Shown here one piece after another: positions 1 through 6,355 of a stretch of DNA of 21,105 nucleotides (the first letter of the stretch is position 1; every line of letters begins with the position of its first letter). Under the pieces are notes generated by a model. The model made no database searches. It was not told the origin of the DNA and saw only the letters and a list, made by a program, of their open reading frames with translations. This stretch comes from a virus, in the IMG/VR virus record IMGVR_UViG_3300030110_002888, positions 4,792 through 25,896 of that record; one strand, given 5' to 3'. Both the position numbers and the translations under genes were made by a program.

Positions 1-84
1 TATGGTAGATGCAACTGTGAAGGTTGGATTGAGGCACTTCAGTATGTGCTAGGTCGCATGGATGCACAGGGGGAAGAAGAATGA
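1..84 (+). CDS. C-terminal fragment of an unknown protein (cut by window start)
   Basis: An open frame runs in from the left edge and encodes the last 27 residues of a protein, reading YGRCNCEGW near its beginning and ending in GEEE. The start lies outside the window, so size and family cannot be judged. The Cys-x-Cys could belong to a zinc site, but this is speculative. The stop overlaps the next start as ATGA, and the purine-rich codons for the GEEE tail double as the ribosome binding site of that gene, an arrangement used repeatedly in this window. Confidence 0.6.
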   Translation, partial: YGRCNCEGWIEALQYVLGRMDAQGEEE

Positions 85-302
85 TTGACACAGATGCATA
101 CGAGGACATGACTTGGGAAACCCCGTCAGATGAGTTAGCAGATGCAGTAGAGAACCTGCTCGCAGAAGTCAAGCGGTTGCGTGAAGAGTTTGATATGAGA
201 ATCGCACTAATTACAGAAGTAGATACAATGATAGGTACGAAATTGAATGTAACTCCAGATGATTGGGATGAATTAGTAAACAAGTACTACGGAGAGGATT
301 GA
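81..302 (+). CDS. Small coiled-coil-like protein, paralogue of the next gene
   Basis: A 73-residue acidic protein of unknown function. It begins MIDTDAYE and has the segment LLAEVKRLREEF around residues 27-38, predicted to be helical/coiled coil. The next gene begins MIDTDKYE and also contains EVKRLRE; the DNA for that segment (gaagtcaagcggttgcgtga) is identical in both genes, so the two look like a duplicated pair. The start is fixed by an ATGA overlap with the upstream fragment and by a GGGGAAGAAG site just before it. Viral 'LLAEVKRLRE' segments are common in small phage proteins of unknown role. Confidence 0.75.
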   Translation: MIDTDAYEDMTWETPSDELADAVENLLAEVKRLREEFDMRIALITEVDTMIGTKLNVTPDDWDELVNKYYGED

Positions 303-303
303 A

Positions 304-633
304 ATGATTGATACAGACAAATACGAAGGACATACACCCGCACCGTGGGACAGTTTAGTGTGTGCCACTACTGGAAAGAAATGGATAATTGATGGGCCGG
401 AAGAAACTTGGGGTCAGACTATCGCTTTGGTTGAAGGAATAGGTGAAAATGATGTGGGTTGGATTAACATGTGGCTTATGGCAGACGCACCACTTCTCCT
501 TGAAGAAGTCAAGCGGTTGCGTGAGCAAGTCAAGGACTTAGAATACGAAGTTGAGAATTGGAAGGGTGAACTTTCTGTAAGAATGCACCCTATTGATTAC
601 GATGCTCTTGTTAATGGAGGCAAGAAAGAATGA
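304..633 (+). CDS. HTPAPW/ADAPLLL-motif viral protein of unknown function
   Basis: A 109-residue protein with two motifs that recur together in many small tailed-phage proteins: HTPAPW at residues 10-15 (usually HTPGPW) and ADAPLLLEEVKRLRE at 60-74, followed by a short coiled coil to about residue 88. No biochemical role is established for such proteins as far as I know. It is a tandem paralogue of the preceding gene, sharing the MIDTD-YE start and the EVKRLRE helix, but has gained or kept a central region of about 45 residues. The start follows the upstream stop by one base, and its own stop overlaps the next start (ATGA). Confidence 0.8.
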   Translation: MIDTDKYEGHTPAPWDSLVCATTGKKWIIDGPEETWGQTIALVEGIGENDVGWINMWLMADAPLLLEEVKRLREQVKDLEYEVENWKGELSVRMHPIDYDALVNGGKKE

Positions 634-767
634 TTATCATAGGGATATGTGATGACGGCATCGCTTGCGAGCAAAGTCACCCAACTATACTCAATGAGTG
701 GGGCTACTGCTCTTGTTGTGAGGAAGAGCGTAACTACGAGAACGAAAAATATCCACTGGAGGAGTAA
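630..767 (+). CDS. 45-residue cysteine-rich peptide, probable zinc binder
   Basis: A short frame starting at the ATGA overlap with the preceding gene. It contains Cys7, Cys13 and a CSCC cluster at 27-30, followed by an acidic stretch (EEE) and ending PLEE. Four or five cysteines in 45 residues suggest a small metal-binding knuckle, but no family is recognised. Support for it being real is its exact junctions with both neighbours: ATGA at the front, and a GGAGGAGTAAG stop/ribosome-binding-site overlap at the back, two bases before the next ATG. Confidence 0.6.
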   Translation: MIIIGICDDGIACEQSHPTILNEWGYCSCCEEERNYENEKYPLEE

Positions 768-769
768 GA

Positions 770-991
770 ATGAATAGGTATGATTGGGCTAACTCAGATT
801 ACGTTATGTACAAAAGAGCATTGAAAGCAGAAGTGTTAGAATATATGCGTGACAAAGATATTGGTATGAAGGAAGCATACCATTACTTTGAGAGAATAGG
901 TCGAAGGCCATCGCTAGGGACGATGAAAGCAGTTCGTAAAGAAGTTGAAAGAAGGGGCGATACAGTTTGGAATGTAGGTGAGGAAGAATGA
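770..991 (+). CDS. Small basic helical protein, possible HTH
   Basis: A 73-residue charged, largely helical protein beginning MNRYDWANSDY. Residues about 36-62 (MKEAYHYFERIGRRPSLGTM and onward) have the spacing of a helix-turn-helix: two helices separated by a Gly/Pro turn, then a helix rich in Lys/Arg. This is a pattern guess, not a family match. It ends VGEEE, encoded by the strong GGTGAGGAAG ribosome binding site of the next gene, with an ATGA overlap. The start is preceded by GGAGGAG at suitable spacing. Confidence 0.7.
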   Translation: MNRYDWANSDYVMYKRALKAEVLEYMRDKDIGMKEAYHYFERIGRRPSLGTMKAVRKEVERRGDTVWNVGEEE

Positions 992-1290
992 GCAACGAGA
1001 TAAATACGTTAATTAGAGAATTAATTGATGAGATGGAATTGACGAAGGAAGAAGTGGAATATGTTAAGGGAGAAGGGATATTTGCGATGCGGTTAAACAG
1101 AATAGCGGTGACCGAAGAGCAAGCAACACAAACTTTCTCTCACGAAAGCATTTTACGTCTTACACAAATGTTTCATCTATGGATATTGAATAGAATTAAT
1201 GAAAGATGGTATCCAAGTGGGTATTCAAAAGATTCTGTACCTGAAACATTCACTGTTTTCAGCACAATGGATTGGAGTGATGACCAATGA
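988..1290 (+). CDS. Hypothetical 100-residue protein
   Basis: An unrecognised protein. Its first 35 residues are acidic and helical (MSNEINTLIRELIDEMELTKEEVEYV), and the remainder is mixed, with aromatic residues. The start is well supported by GGTGAGGAAG immediately upstream and an ATGA junction with the previous stop. It ends at another ATGA junction. No signal peptide or membrane segment is visible. It belongs to the same co-directional string as its neighbours, and nothing in the context narrows its function. Confidence 0.7.
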   Translation: MSNEINTLIRELIDEMELTKEEVEYVKGEGIFAMRLNRIAVTEEQATQTFSHESILRLTQMFHLWILNRINERWYPSGYSKDSVPETFTVFSTMDWSDDQ

Positions 1291-1400
1291 GCGTTGCAAA
1301 TTATGTATGTGGTTCGTGTTTACACATTTTACCCCACGTCTACACAAGAAGAGGTAATTTAGTTTGTAAAAGATGTGGGCATGTGAAGGTGGTTAAATGA
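1287..1400 (+). CDS. 37-residue zinc-ribbon peptide
   Basis: A tiny protein with a textbook zinc-ribbon layout: Cys8-x-x-Cys11, then a 15-residue spacer, then Cys27-x-x-Cys30, with the second knuckle followed by GH. Both ends are fixed by ATGA overlaps, at 1287-1290 with the upstream stop and 1397-1400 with the downstream start. Such mini zinc ribbons are frequent in viral genomes and usually mediate protein or nucleic acid contacts. The partner here is unknown. Confidence 0.7.
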   Translation: MSVANYVCGSCLHILPHVYTRRGNLVCKRCGHVKVVK

Positions 1401-1927
1401 TTTTAAACAAGATAACTAACGCATTAAATAATCTAAGTGTTAGAATAGGTGATGAGCCTTTTGAAGTGCCACCTATGACAGCACAAGTAATAGCCCACAG
1501 AAGAATGGCTAAACTAAACACTGAGGATATGCACTCTAAGTATGGCTATCAGCACACAGGTTGGGCTGAATTAGCAGTACCTTGTGACTTAGAGAACGTC
1601 ATTGACATGATTACATATCATCTAATGTGTATGGAGTTAGCAACTAAATGGAATGTACCTGTATCTTTCATCAGTGCGTTGAAACTACACATAGGTGATG
1701 AACCTGCTAGATTTTACGTACAATGTAAGGGTATGTTACCGCTTATAATAGAGAGTAAATCAACACCTGCGCTATGCCGTGTAGCGTATGAAGGTGCTAA
1801 TCACGGCCTATGGGAGATGGAGGAGTTGTACCAATTGCCTCCGCCCTTAGTAGCAATACCAAAGGAACTGATGTCAGACGTAGATGTAACAGACTACTTT
1901 GATGAACCTGACATCACCTTTGCGTAG
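1397..1927 (+). CDS. Hypothetical 176-residue protein
   Basis: A soluble, mixed alpha/beta protein that I do not recognise. Two short similar phrases, RIGDEPFEV near residue 17 and HIGDEPARF near residue 100, could mark an internal duplication or equivalent beta turns. A Pro-rich phrase (LPPPLVAIP) occurs near residue 147, and the acidic tail ends DEPDITFA. The start is set by the ATGA overlap with the zinc-ribbon peptide. It is the last gene before the first repeated promoter, so it probably ends a transcription unit. No obvious poly-T terminator lies in the few bases before that promoter. Confidence 0.75.
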   Translation: MILNKITNALNNLSVRIGDEPFEVPPMTAQVIAHRRMAKLNTEDMHSKYGYQHTGWAELAVPCDLENVIDMITYHLMCMELATKWNVPVSFISALKLHIGDEPARFYVQCKGMLPLIIESKSTPALCRVAYEGANHGLWEMEELYQLPPPLVAIPKELMSDVDVTDYFDEPDITFA

Positions 1928-1935
1928 AAAGTTTG

Positions 1936-1957
1936 GACTATATAAATAAATTAAGTA
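1936..1957 (+). promoter_or_regulatory. Archaeal TATA promoter, repeat copy 1
   Basis: First copy of the repeated element beginning GACTATATAAATAAATTAAG and ending TA. The TATA box (TATATAAAT) is at about 1939-1947, so transcription should start near 1965-1975 by the usual archaeal spacing of about 25 bases. It sits in the short gap between a stop at 1927 and the DUF932 gene, and is identical over 22 bases to copies at 5953, 7209 and 12222. Confidence 0.85.
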
Positions 1958-1986
1958 AACAACAATAACAAAAAAGAGGAATGAGT

Positions 1987-3189
1987 ATGAGTGATAATAT
2001 GAATGAAATAAATGATGAGATGCCAGTGTGGACAACCCACCAAATAGAGACTGCCGCTATGCAACATGCAGAGGGTGAAGGCTATGCCTTCTTAGAGAAA
2101 GGAGGAAGAACCAAAACTACGTGTGATTGGGACTTTGAGCCTTACGTACTACCTGCTGTGATGAACATAGTAGACCACCCTGAGGGTATAGAAGACGGGG
2201 GATATGTAGTAACAGATGCTTACAGAGGTGAGCCTAACCTGTTTATGATATTGAATCCTAACGTAAGAACAGAACAACAACCAGCAGGTGCAATACTTGG
2301 GGCTGTATCAAGCCGTTATGCTATTGCATCTTATACAGATGTGTTCCTACCTATGTTAGAACATGCTAACAATCAGGGATGGGATGCTAAAATCACATGT
2401 TATGATTTTGGTAAGAAAGCACGTATGGACATCAACATCAAAACAACTGTTGACAAGAACGACCCAACAAGACAGAGACAAGTAGGTGATTTATACAACT
2501 ACGGAGTTACTATACACACTAGCCTAGATGGTAGTGGCTCATTCAAAATCAGTGGTGTAGCGGAAAGGCTTGCTTGTACAAATGGTATGGTGACTACAAG
2601 GTCAAAGAATCTAATGACACTTAGACACACAAAAGGCGGTGTAGGTAAGATTGATTTCAGACTACTAAGCAACGCTATTACAAGTATGCTCAAAGAAGTG
2701 GAGACTGAACTAGAACAAGTCGAACTGATGAGCGACTTTGCTATGGACAATGAAATGTTTGAGAGACTACTAGTAGCCGCTAAAGACAGAAAGATACTCA
2801 CACTACCTAACGCTAAACCTGTGTTTGGTAAGGGTAGCAAAGTGATTCAAGACTACAACATAACAAGCGGATATGGATTCAGAGCCGCTATGATGGGTTG
2901 GTCACAACCTGAGGCAGACTTCGTTAAGGTTGAAGGTGAGTCTGTTGGTACAGCGTTCCATGCTTACAATGTACTTACTGGTGTACTAACACACAAACCT
3001 ACATGGAGAGGCCCATCTAAACTAAGCGGTACTGGTACTGCTATCCTAGAGGGTAGTGCTTTGGCTATGGGTGCATTAGATACAAGGCTACAAGCAGTTC
3101 ACTCATTGATGAGAGATGTTGTAGACGGTACAATTGACCTAGCAGACTACGTTACTCCACAAGAAGCGATGGGAATTGTGGTACAATGA
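1987..3189 (+). CDS. DUF932 family protein
   Basis: A 400-residue member of the DUF932 (phage/plasmid-like) family. The family's two recognisable blocks are present: VSSRYAIASYTDVFLPMLE at about residues 107-125, and a HTSLDGSGS...ERLACTNGM block at about 177-201, the latter matching the 'SHDGS...R.VCtN' signature. DUF932 proteins are widespread in phages and plasmids; some have been linked to recombination or DNA processing, but no firm activity is known. It is the first gene after promoter copy 1. In-frame ATGs are at 1981 and 1987; 1987 is chosen because the AGAGGA site at 1975-1980 abuts 1981 directly but is six bases from 1987. Its stop overlaps the next ATG. Confidence 0.8.
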   Translation: MSDNMNEINDEMPVWTTHQIETAAMQHAEGEGYAFLEKGGRTKTTCDWDFEPYVLPAVMNIVDHPEGIEDGGYVVTDAYRGEPNLFMILNPNVRTEQQPAGAILGAVSSRYAIASYTDVFLPMLEHANNQGWDAKITCYDFGKKARMDINIKTTVDKNDPTRQRQVGDLYNYGVTIHTSLDGSGSFKISGVAERLACTNGMVTTRSKNLMTLRHTKGGVGKIDFRLLSNAITSMLKEVETELEQVELMSDFAMDNEMFERLLVAAKDRKILTLPNAKPVFGKGSKVIQDYNITSGYGFRAAMMGWSQPEADFVKVEGESVGTAFHAYNVLTGVLTHKPTWRGPSKLSGTGTAILEGSALAMGALDTRLQAVHSLMRDVVDGTIDLADYVTPQEAMGIVVQ

Positions 3190-3548
3190 GTATGCAGACC
3201 AAGATTCTCATAGAGAGATGGTCAGAGTTCAGAGATGTGGCAATCACTGAGGCGTGTATCCAATACCACAAGCACATGATAGAAGGGTGGAAAGAGACTC
3301 TTTACCAAGAGATACGCTCGTTGGAATACGATACACGGTACGAGTATGACGATGATGACGAGGAAATTGAGACATGTTCCATCCACGTTCTACGGCAACT
3401 GGAAGAGGACTCAAGAGGTGAGTGGTCTGATATTGACTACCACAACTACGTCACTAGAGAGGACTTCAGGCGAGCCATGATACGTGACTTGGATATTATG
3501 TGTAGGATTTGGAAGTTCGCTGACGACATAGAAGGTGAGGAAGAATGA
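3186..3548 (+). CDS. Hypothetical acidic protein, 120 residues
   Basis: A protein with no recognised family. The first half is helical with an aromatic/charged character, followed by an acidic run YDDDDEE at about residues 54-60. Its tail ends EGEEE, encoded by the GGTGAGGAAG ribosome binding site of the following gene. The start used is the ATGA overlap with the DUF932 stop; an alternative ATG lies two codons downstream. It is the second gene of the transcription unit from promoter copy 1. Confidence 0.7.
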   Translation: MSMQTKILIERWSEFRDVAITEACIQYHKHMIEGWKETLYQEIRSLEYDTRYEYDDDDEEIETCSIHVLRQLEEDSRGEWSDIDYHNYVTREDFRRAMIRDLDIMCRIWKFADDIEGEEE

Positions 3549-3796
3549 ACAAGAGACGAATGGTACGTCCACTATTACTCAAGCAAGAGAGAAAGGAGTT
3601 ACTTCTTCAGATTGCTGAACTATCAAGACAAATTGTGTATAAAACAACATACCTTTTCAGTAGTGATAAGGCTGAACAGATTGGATGCGGATGCCTTGAC
3701 ATAATAGACCAAGAATACTTCAACAAACAAGCAATAGAGATAGATAAACATGCCATTGGTTTAATAGAACACTACAACTTACATGAGGAGGAATGA
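3545..3796 (+). CDS. Hypothetical 83-residue protein
   Basis: An unrecognised protein with a basic N-terminus (MNKRRMVRPLLLKQERKELLL) running into a long amphipathic helix, then a CGC pair in the middle and an acidic HEEE tail. The basic start might contact nucleic acid, but there is no motif to prove it. A strong GGTGAGGAAG site precedes the ATG, which overlaps the upstream stop. Its end codes GAGGAGGA, the ribosome binding site of the next gene. Confidence 0.7.
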   Translation: MNKRRMVRPLLLKQERKELLLQIAELSRQIVYKTTYLFSSDKAEQIGCGCLDIIDQEYFNKQAIEIDKHAIGLIEHYNLHEEE

Positions 3797-3798
3797 AA

Positions 3799-4002
3799 AT
3801 GAGTGAAGATGGAAGAGGGCAAGAATATCTAGACGAAAACTTTTGTACACATGATAATGTTTACATTGACAACTTTGAGGTTATCAATAGTAGTGAAGAT
3901 GTGCTCATTACCATACGTTGTCAAAATTGTGGAGAAACACAAGACCATACTTTGTGTATTGAGAATATGATATATGACTTAAACTTGGGGTGGGAAGAAT
4001 GA
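3799..4002 (+). CDS. Small zinc-ribbon protein, pair member A
   Basis: A 67-residue protein with Cys16-x-His18 near the start, then beta-rich sequence and Cys41-x-x-Cys44-Gly, plus Cys53. The pattern C-x-H-[DE] ... I-x-C-x-x-C-G is shared with the next gene, suggesting duplicated zinc ribbons. ATGs occur at 3793 and 3799; the GAGGAGGA site ends immediately before 3793 but has six-base spacing to 3799, which is therefore preferred. It ends GWEE, encoded by the next gene's ribosome binding site. Function unknown. Confidence 0.7.
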   Translation: MSEDGRGQEYLDENFCTHDNVYIDNFEVINSSEDVLITIRCQNCGETQDHTLCIENMIYDLNLGWEE

Positions 4003-4259
4003 GTTGTAAGCACGAAGAATGGAGCATAACAAATGCTGGCATAATAGATGTAGAAGGAGGTTACGTTACGGGTGTCCTCGCAGAAATTAGAGGTGGGGAA
4101 CAAGTGAAAAAAGCAAAAGCCGTTATACAAATCAAATGTGACAGTTGTGGTAGAGAAAACTATGGTCGAGTAAAATGGACTAAGATACTAAAACTACTAA
4201 GAGATGAGTTTGAGCATTCTGGTGGCCTAGAGATAGATGAGGACGGGTGGGAAGAATGA
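3999..4259 (+). CDS. Small zinc-ribbon protein, pair member B
   Basis: An 86-residue protein with Cys3-x-His5-Glu at its start and IKCDSCGRE (Cys47, Cys50) in the middle, followed by a charged helix. It resembles the preceding gene in metal-ligand layout and ends in the same GWEE. The open frame extends to a GTG nine bases upstream, but the ATG at 3999 forms the ATGA junction and has a GGGTGGGAAG site before it, so it is the likely start. The proposed zinc site is inferred from the cysteine/histidine pattern. No specific role is apparent. Confidence 0.7.
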   Translation: MSCKHEEWSITNAGIIDVEGGYVTGVLAEIRGGEQVKKAKAVIQIKCDSCGRENYGRVKWTKILKLLRDEFEHSGGLEIDEDGWEE

Positions 4260-4369
4260 GTAGAGAGATAGGCAGGTGTGACGCTTGCTTTAAGTACGGA
4301 AGGTTGTGGAAAACAATAGATACAGATGACGGGATGCGTACTCTGTGCAAAAAATGTGTAGGTGAATAA
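4256..4369 (+). CDS. 37-residue zinc-ribbon peptide
   Basis: A tiny protein with Cys8-x-x-Cys11, a 19-residue spacer, and Cys31-x-x-Cys34, ending VGE. This is a minimal zinc-ribbon layout, similar in size to the peptide at 1287-1400. The start is an ATGA overlap with the previous stop behind a GGGTGGGAAG site; the stop TAA lies one base before the next ATG. The precise junctions on both sides make it likely to be translated although it is very short. Confidence 0.7.
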   Translation: MSREIGRCDACFKYGRLWKTIDTDDGMRTLCKKCVGE

Positions 4370-4370
4370 A

Positions 4371-5105
4371 ATGAATGAACAAGACAAACAATTGGTAGAA
4401 TGGCTAAAACAACATACAGCAGACGTGAGCGTAGGAGGCATGTGGATGCCTGAGGGCAGTGGCCTTACCTACATCAAAGAAGATGAGAAAACATGGCGTT
4501 TAACACACATGATTGATGATGAATCAGTAGAGAGTAATCACACACGAATGAAAACTTTGTTGTGGGATATTGGGATTACTATGATAGACGATGAGGCAAT
4601 CATGCGTCCAGCACCTACTAGTGTGCATGAAGCACACGCTCAAGAATTGCACATGAAGCGTGAGATGGCACAACAATGGGCTGATACAGACGGTACACGT
4701 TTAGTTGATATGGATTTAGAGAACACATGGCCTGAGTACATCGAAGACAAAGAGATACTCTTGGACAATGGTGAGACAACTACGTTACAGATATGGGCAT
4801 ACAGACCGCTTAATCCTAATACGGGTGAGCATTTGAGTATAGACCCTGACGATTACCATTTACTTATGGGTGACGAATACTTCATGCGATTTAGAATACT
4901 TGACGAAGATTACCATATAGATGGTATGAAGAAATATTGGTGGTTTAGTGCATTAACACGTGAAAAGATGATAGAACATATAGATTCACAGAGTGGTGTT
5001 GTCCACGGGGTTGGTAGTAACTTCATCGAAGGTGTAGGACAAGCCAAAATACCACCTTGGATGTGGGGTACATATTGTTTATCTGATAGCGGTGAAGAGG
5101 AATGA
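4371..5105 (+). CDS. Hypothetical 244-residue acidic protein
   Basis: A soluble, acidic, Trp-rich protein without a recognised domain. The N-terminal third has a helix (NEQDKQLVEWLKQHTADV) that might be a small helical domain. The C-terminal half is rich in aromatic residues (KKYWWFSA, IPPWMWGTY), suggesting a compact beta fold. It ends SGEEE, encoded by the next ribosome binding site. A GTG at 4362 is in frame, but the ATG at 4371 has AGGTGA five bases upstream and is preferred. No signal peptide or membrane segment is seen. Confidence 0.7.
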   Translation: MNEQDKQLVEWLKQHTADVSVGGMWMPEGSGLTYIKEDEKTWRLTHMIDDESVESNHTRMKTLLWDIGITMIDDEAIMRPAPTSVHEAHAQELHMKREMAQQWADTDGTRLVDMDLENTWPEYIEDKEILLDNGETTTLQIWAYRPLNPNTGEHLSIDPDDYHLLMGDEYFMRFRILDEDYHIDGMKKYWWFSALTREKMIEHIDSQSGVVHGVGSNFIEGVGQAKIPPWMWGTYCLSDSGEEE

Positions 5106-5185
5106 GCGAGAAAGATACACGCAAGCCAATAGCCATAATTGAGACAGAGGAATACGTCTTAGAAATATACGGTGATGAAGAATGA
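5102..5185 (+). CDS. 27-residue peptide
   Basis: A very short frame beginning MSEKDTRKPIAIIE and ending YGDEE. It is bounded by ATGA overlaps at both ends and preceded by GGTGAAGAGG, an excellent ribosome binding site. The sequence could form a beta hairpin. Because it is so short its protein-level reality is uncertain; it may act mainly to couple translation between its neighbours. Confidence 0.5.
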   Translation: MSEKDTRKPIAIIETEEYVLEIYGDEE

Positions 5186-5466
5186 GTGATGATATCAAAT
5201 GGCAATCACCCAGTATGGAAGGCAAGTGGAAAGACAACAAGGGTGTCTTGTACCTAAGAGGTATAGACTACTACGGTAAACAATGGGTTGACCTACGTAT
5301 AATGAACATGAGTAATACACCACCTAACTTCACAAGACATGGGGTTAGGTTGACTGAACAACAAGTAGAAGAGTTAATACCGATACTAAGAGAACTGGTA
5401 TCAAAGATGAAAGATGAGAGGGAAATGAATGAACGGAAAGAGAGCAGCGAGCGTAACACACGTTGA
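5182..5466 (+). CDS. Candidate PC4-like ssDNA-binding protein
   Basis: A 94-residue protein. Residues about 19-72 resemble the PC4/p15 transcriptional-coactivator fold: beta strands KGVLYLRGIDY and QWVDLRIMN, then FTRHGVRLTEQQVEELIPIL, which mirrors the family's 'GisLt.eqw..L' strand-helix end. PC4-like proteins bind single-stranded DNA as dimers, and viral versions serve replication or transcription. The match is by eye and imperfect: the usual basic 'P.KKG' turn is TRHG here. The last 20 residues are highly charged and overlap the following gene by 38 bases. The start is fixed by an ATGA junction with a GGTGATGAAG site. Confidence 0.5.
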   Translation: MSDDIKWQSPSMEGKWKDNKGVLYLRGIDYYGKQWVDLRIMNMSNTPPNFTRHGVRLTEQQVEELIPILRELVSKMKDEREMNERKESSERNTR

Positions 5467-5659
5467 ATACGAGATACTAAAACACGTTACTGAAAAGATT
5501 AATCTTCGTGATTTACGTAGCGTTATGGCTACGGATAAGGTAACGGAGGATAGGTTTGACAAGGGCGCAGCCAATGTAGTAGGGCTTATACAGAACATGA
5601 TGAGTAGACGTACACACAAACTACCTAAGACACATGTTAGATATGAGGCGAAGAAATGA
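5429..5659 (+). CDS. Hypothetical basic protein, 76 residues
   Basis: A basic helical protein beginning MNGKRAASVTHVEYEILKHV and ending THVRYEAKK. It overlaps the previous gene by 38 bases in another frame. GAGAGGGA at 5416-5423 lies about six bases before the chosen ATG, so it would be translated independently. The charge suggests nucleic acid contact, but no motif is recognised. It ends at an ATGA junction with the next gene. Confidence 0.6.
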   Translation: MNGKRAASVTHVEYEILKHVTEKINLRDLRSVMATDKVTEDRFDKGAANVVGLIQNMMSRRTHKLPKTHVRYEAKK

Positions 5660-5985
5660 GGGCTGACCATAAACTTAGACAACGTGGTTGGCAACCAACA
5701 GTGATACATCTATCGAATGGTGATGGTAATACATATTGTCGTGCAAAAAATAGAACATGGCCTGACAACTTCATGAAAGATAGTGTAGCACGTACACTAC
5801 CTAAATGCCCTGCTTGCTTAGAAGAACTAAGTAGACGTAAACTGTTAATTGTATCACATAGAGAACAAGCCCACATCAATACAGAGAAGCAAAAGCAAAT
5901 CAGATTAGAGAGAAAAAGGGAAGAAGAATCTAACTCACCTCTGTATCTAGTAGACTATATAAATAAATTAAGTAAGAGTGGTTGA
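5656..5985 (+). CDS. Small zinc-finger-like protein with charged tail
   Basis: A 109-residue protein with putative metal ligands His18, Cys28 and Cys51-x-x-Cys54 (in TVIHL, NTYCRA and KCPACLEEL). The order His...Cys...CPxCLEEL is familiar from small actinobacterial and phage proteins whose function is not established. A long charged helix rich in Lys, Arg and Glu follows (about 78-92). The final codons (VDYINKLSKSG) read through promoter copy 2, so this gene's 3' end and the next gene's promoter share DNA. The start is an ATGA junction. Confidence 0.65.
   Translation: MRADHKLRQRGWQPTVIHLSNGDGNTYCRAKNRTWPDNFMKDSVARTLPKCPACLEELSRRKLLIVSHREQAHINTEKQKQIRLERKREEESNSPLYLVDYINKLSKSG
5953..5974 (+). 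promoter_or_regulatory. Archaeal TATA promoter, repeat copy 2
   Basis: Exact copy of the 22-base element, with the TATA box at about 5956-5964. It lies inside the 3' end of the preceding coding region, and the predicted start of transcription is near 5982-5987, just before the ATG at 5990. It would give the next gene an almost leaderless transcript. Confidence 0.85.
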
Positions 5986-5989
5986 TAAT

Positions 5990-6355
5990 ATGACTAAGGA
6001 AAATAATATTGACACGATGGATACTTTTGTTTTTACATCAGATAAAGTCCATGCCGACTTATACAGCGTCATAGTGGACTTGGACTTGATAATCAGGAGG
6101 CATTCAGGGCCACCTGCTGACAAATCAATAGAGCATCTGACTAACAACAAGGATGCATTTGAGAAAGATGCATTGAGATTGATATGGAGCATAGTCCATG
6201 CTAACCTAGATGTAGATACAATAGATGATGAATCACCACAGAAAGGGCAAGCAGGTCTGTTTCCTACAAGAGTAGGTAGACCTGACATCACACATCTAAT
6301 GTGGCAGTTGAAGAACTACAACAAGAAAACTGAAAAGAAGTTTGCTGAATACTAA
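5990..6355 (+). CDS. Hypothetical 121-residue protein
   Basis: An unrecognised, mostly helical acidic protein with a phrase RRHSGPPADKS in the first half and KGQAGLFPTRVGRP in the second. The open frame extends to GTG 5978, but the ATG at 5990 fits a transcript starting about 25-30 bases after the TATA box of promoter copy 2. It appears to be a single-gene unit: its stop interlocks with the stop of the minus-strand gene (CTAA at 6352-6355), so the two genes converge with no spacer. Confidence 0.7.
   Translation: MTKENNIDTMDTFVFTSDKVHADLYSVIVDLDLIIRRHSGPPADKSIEHLTNNKDAFEKDALRLIWSIVHANLDVDTIDDESPQKGQAGLFPTRVGRPDITHLMWQLKNYNKKTEKKFAEY

Noticed and set aside
2499-2840. Long minus-strand open frame opposite the DUF932 gene
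   Set aside because: Ser/Leu-rich composition typical of an antisense shadow of a real gene, with no ribosome site. Similar minus-strand frames at 13769-14509, 17290-17496 and 19660-20052 were rejected for the same reason.
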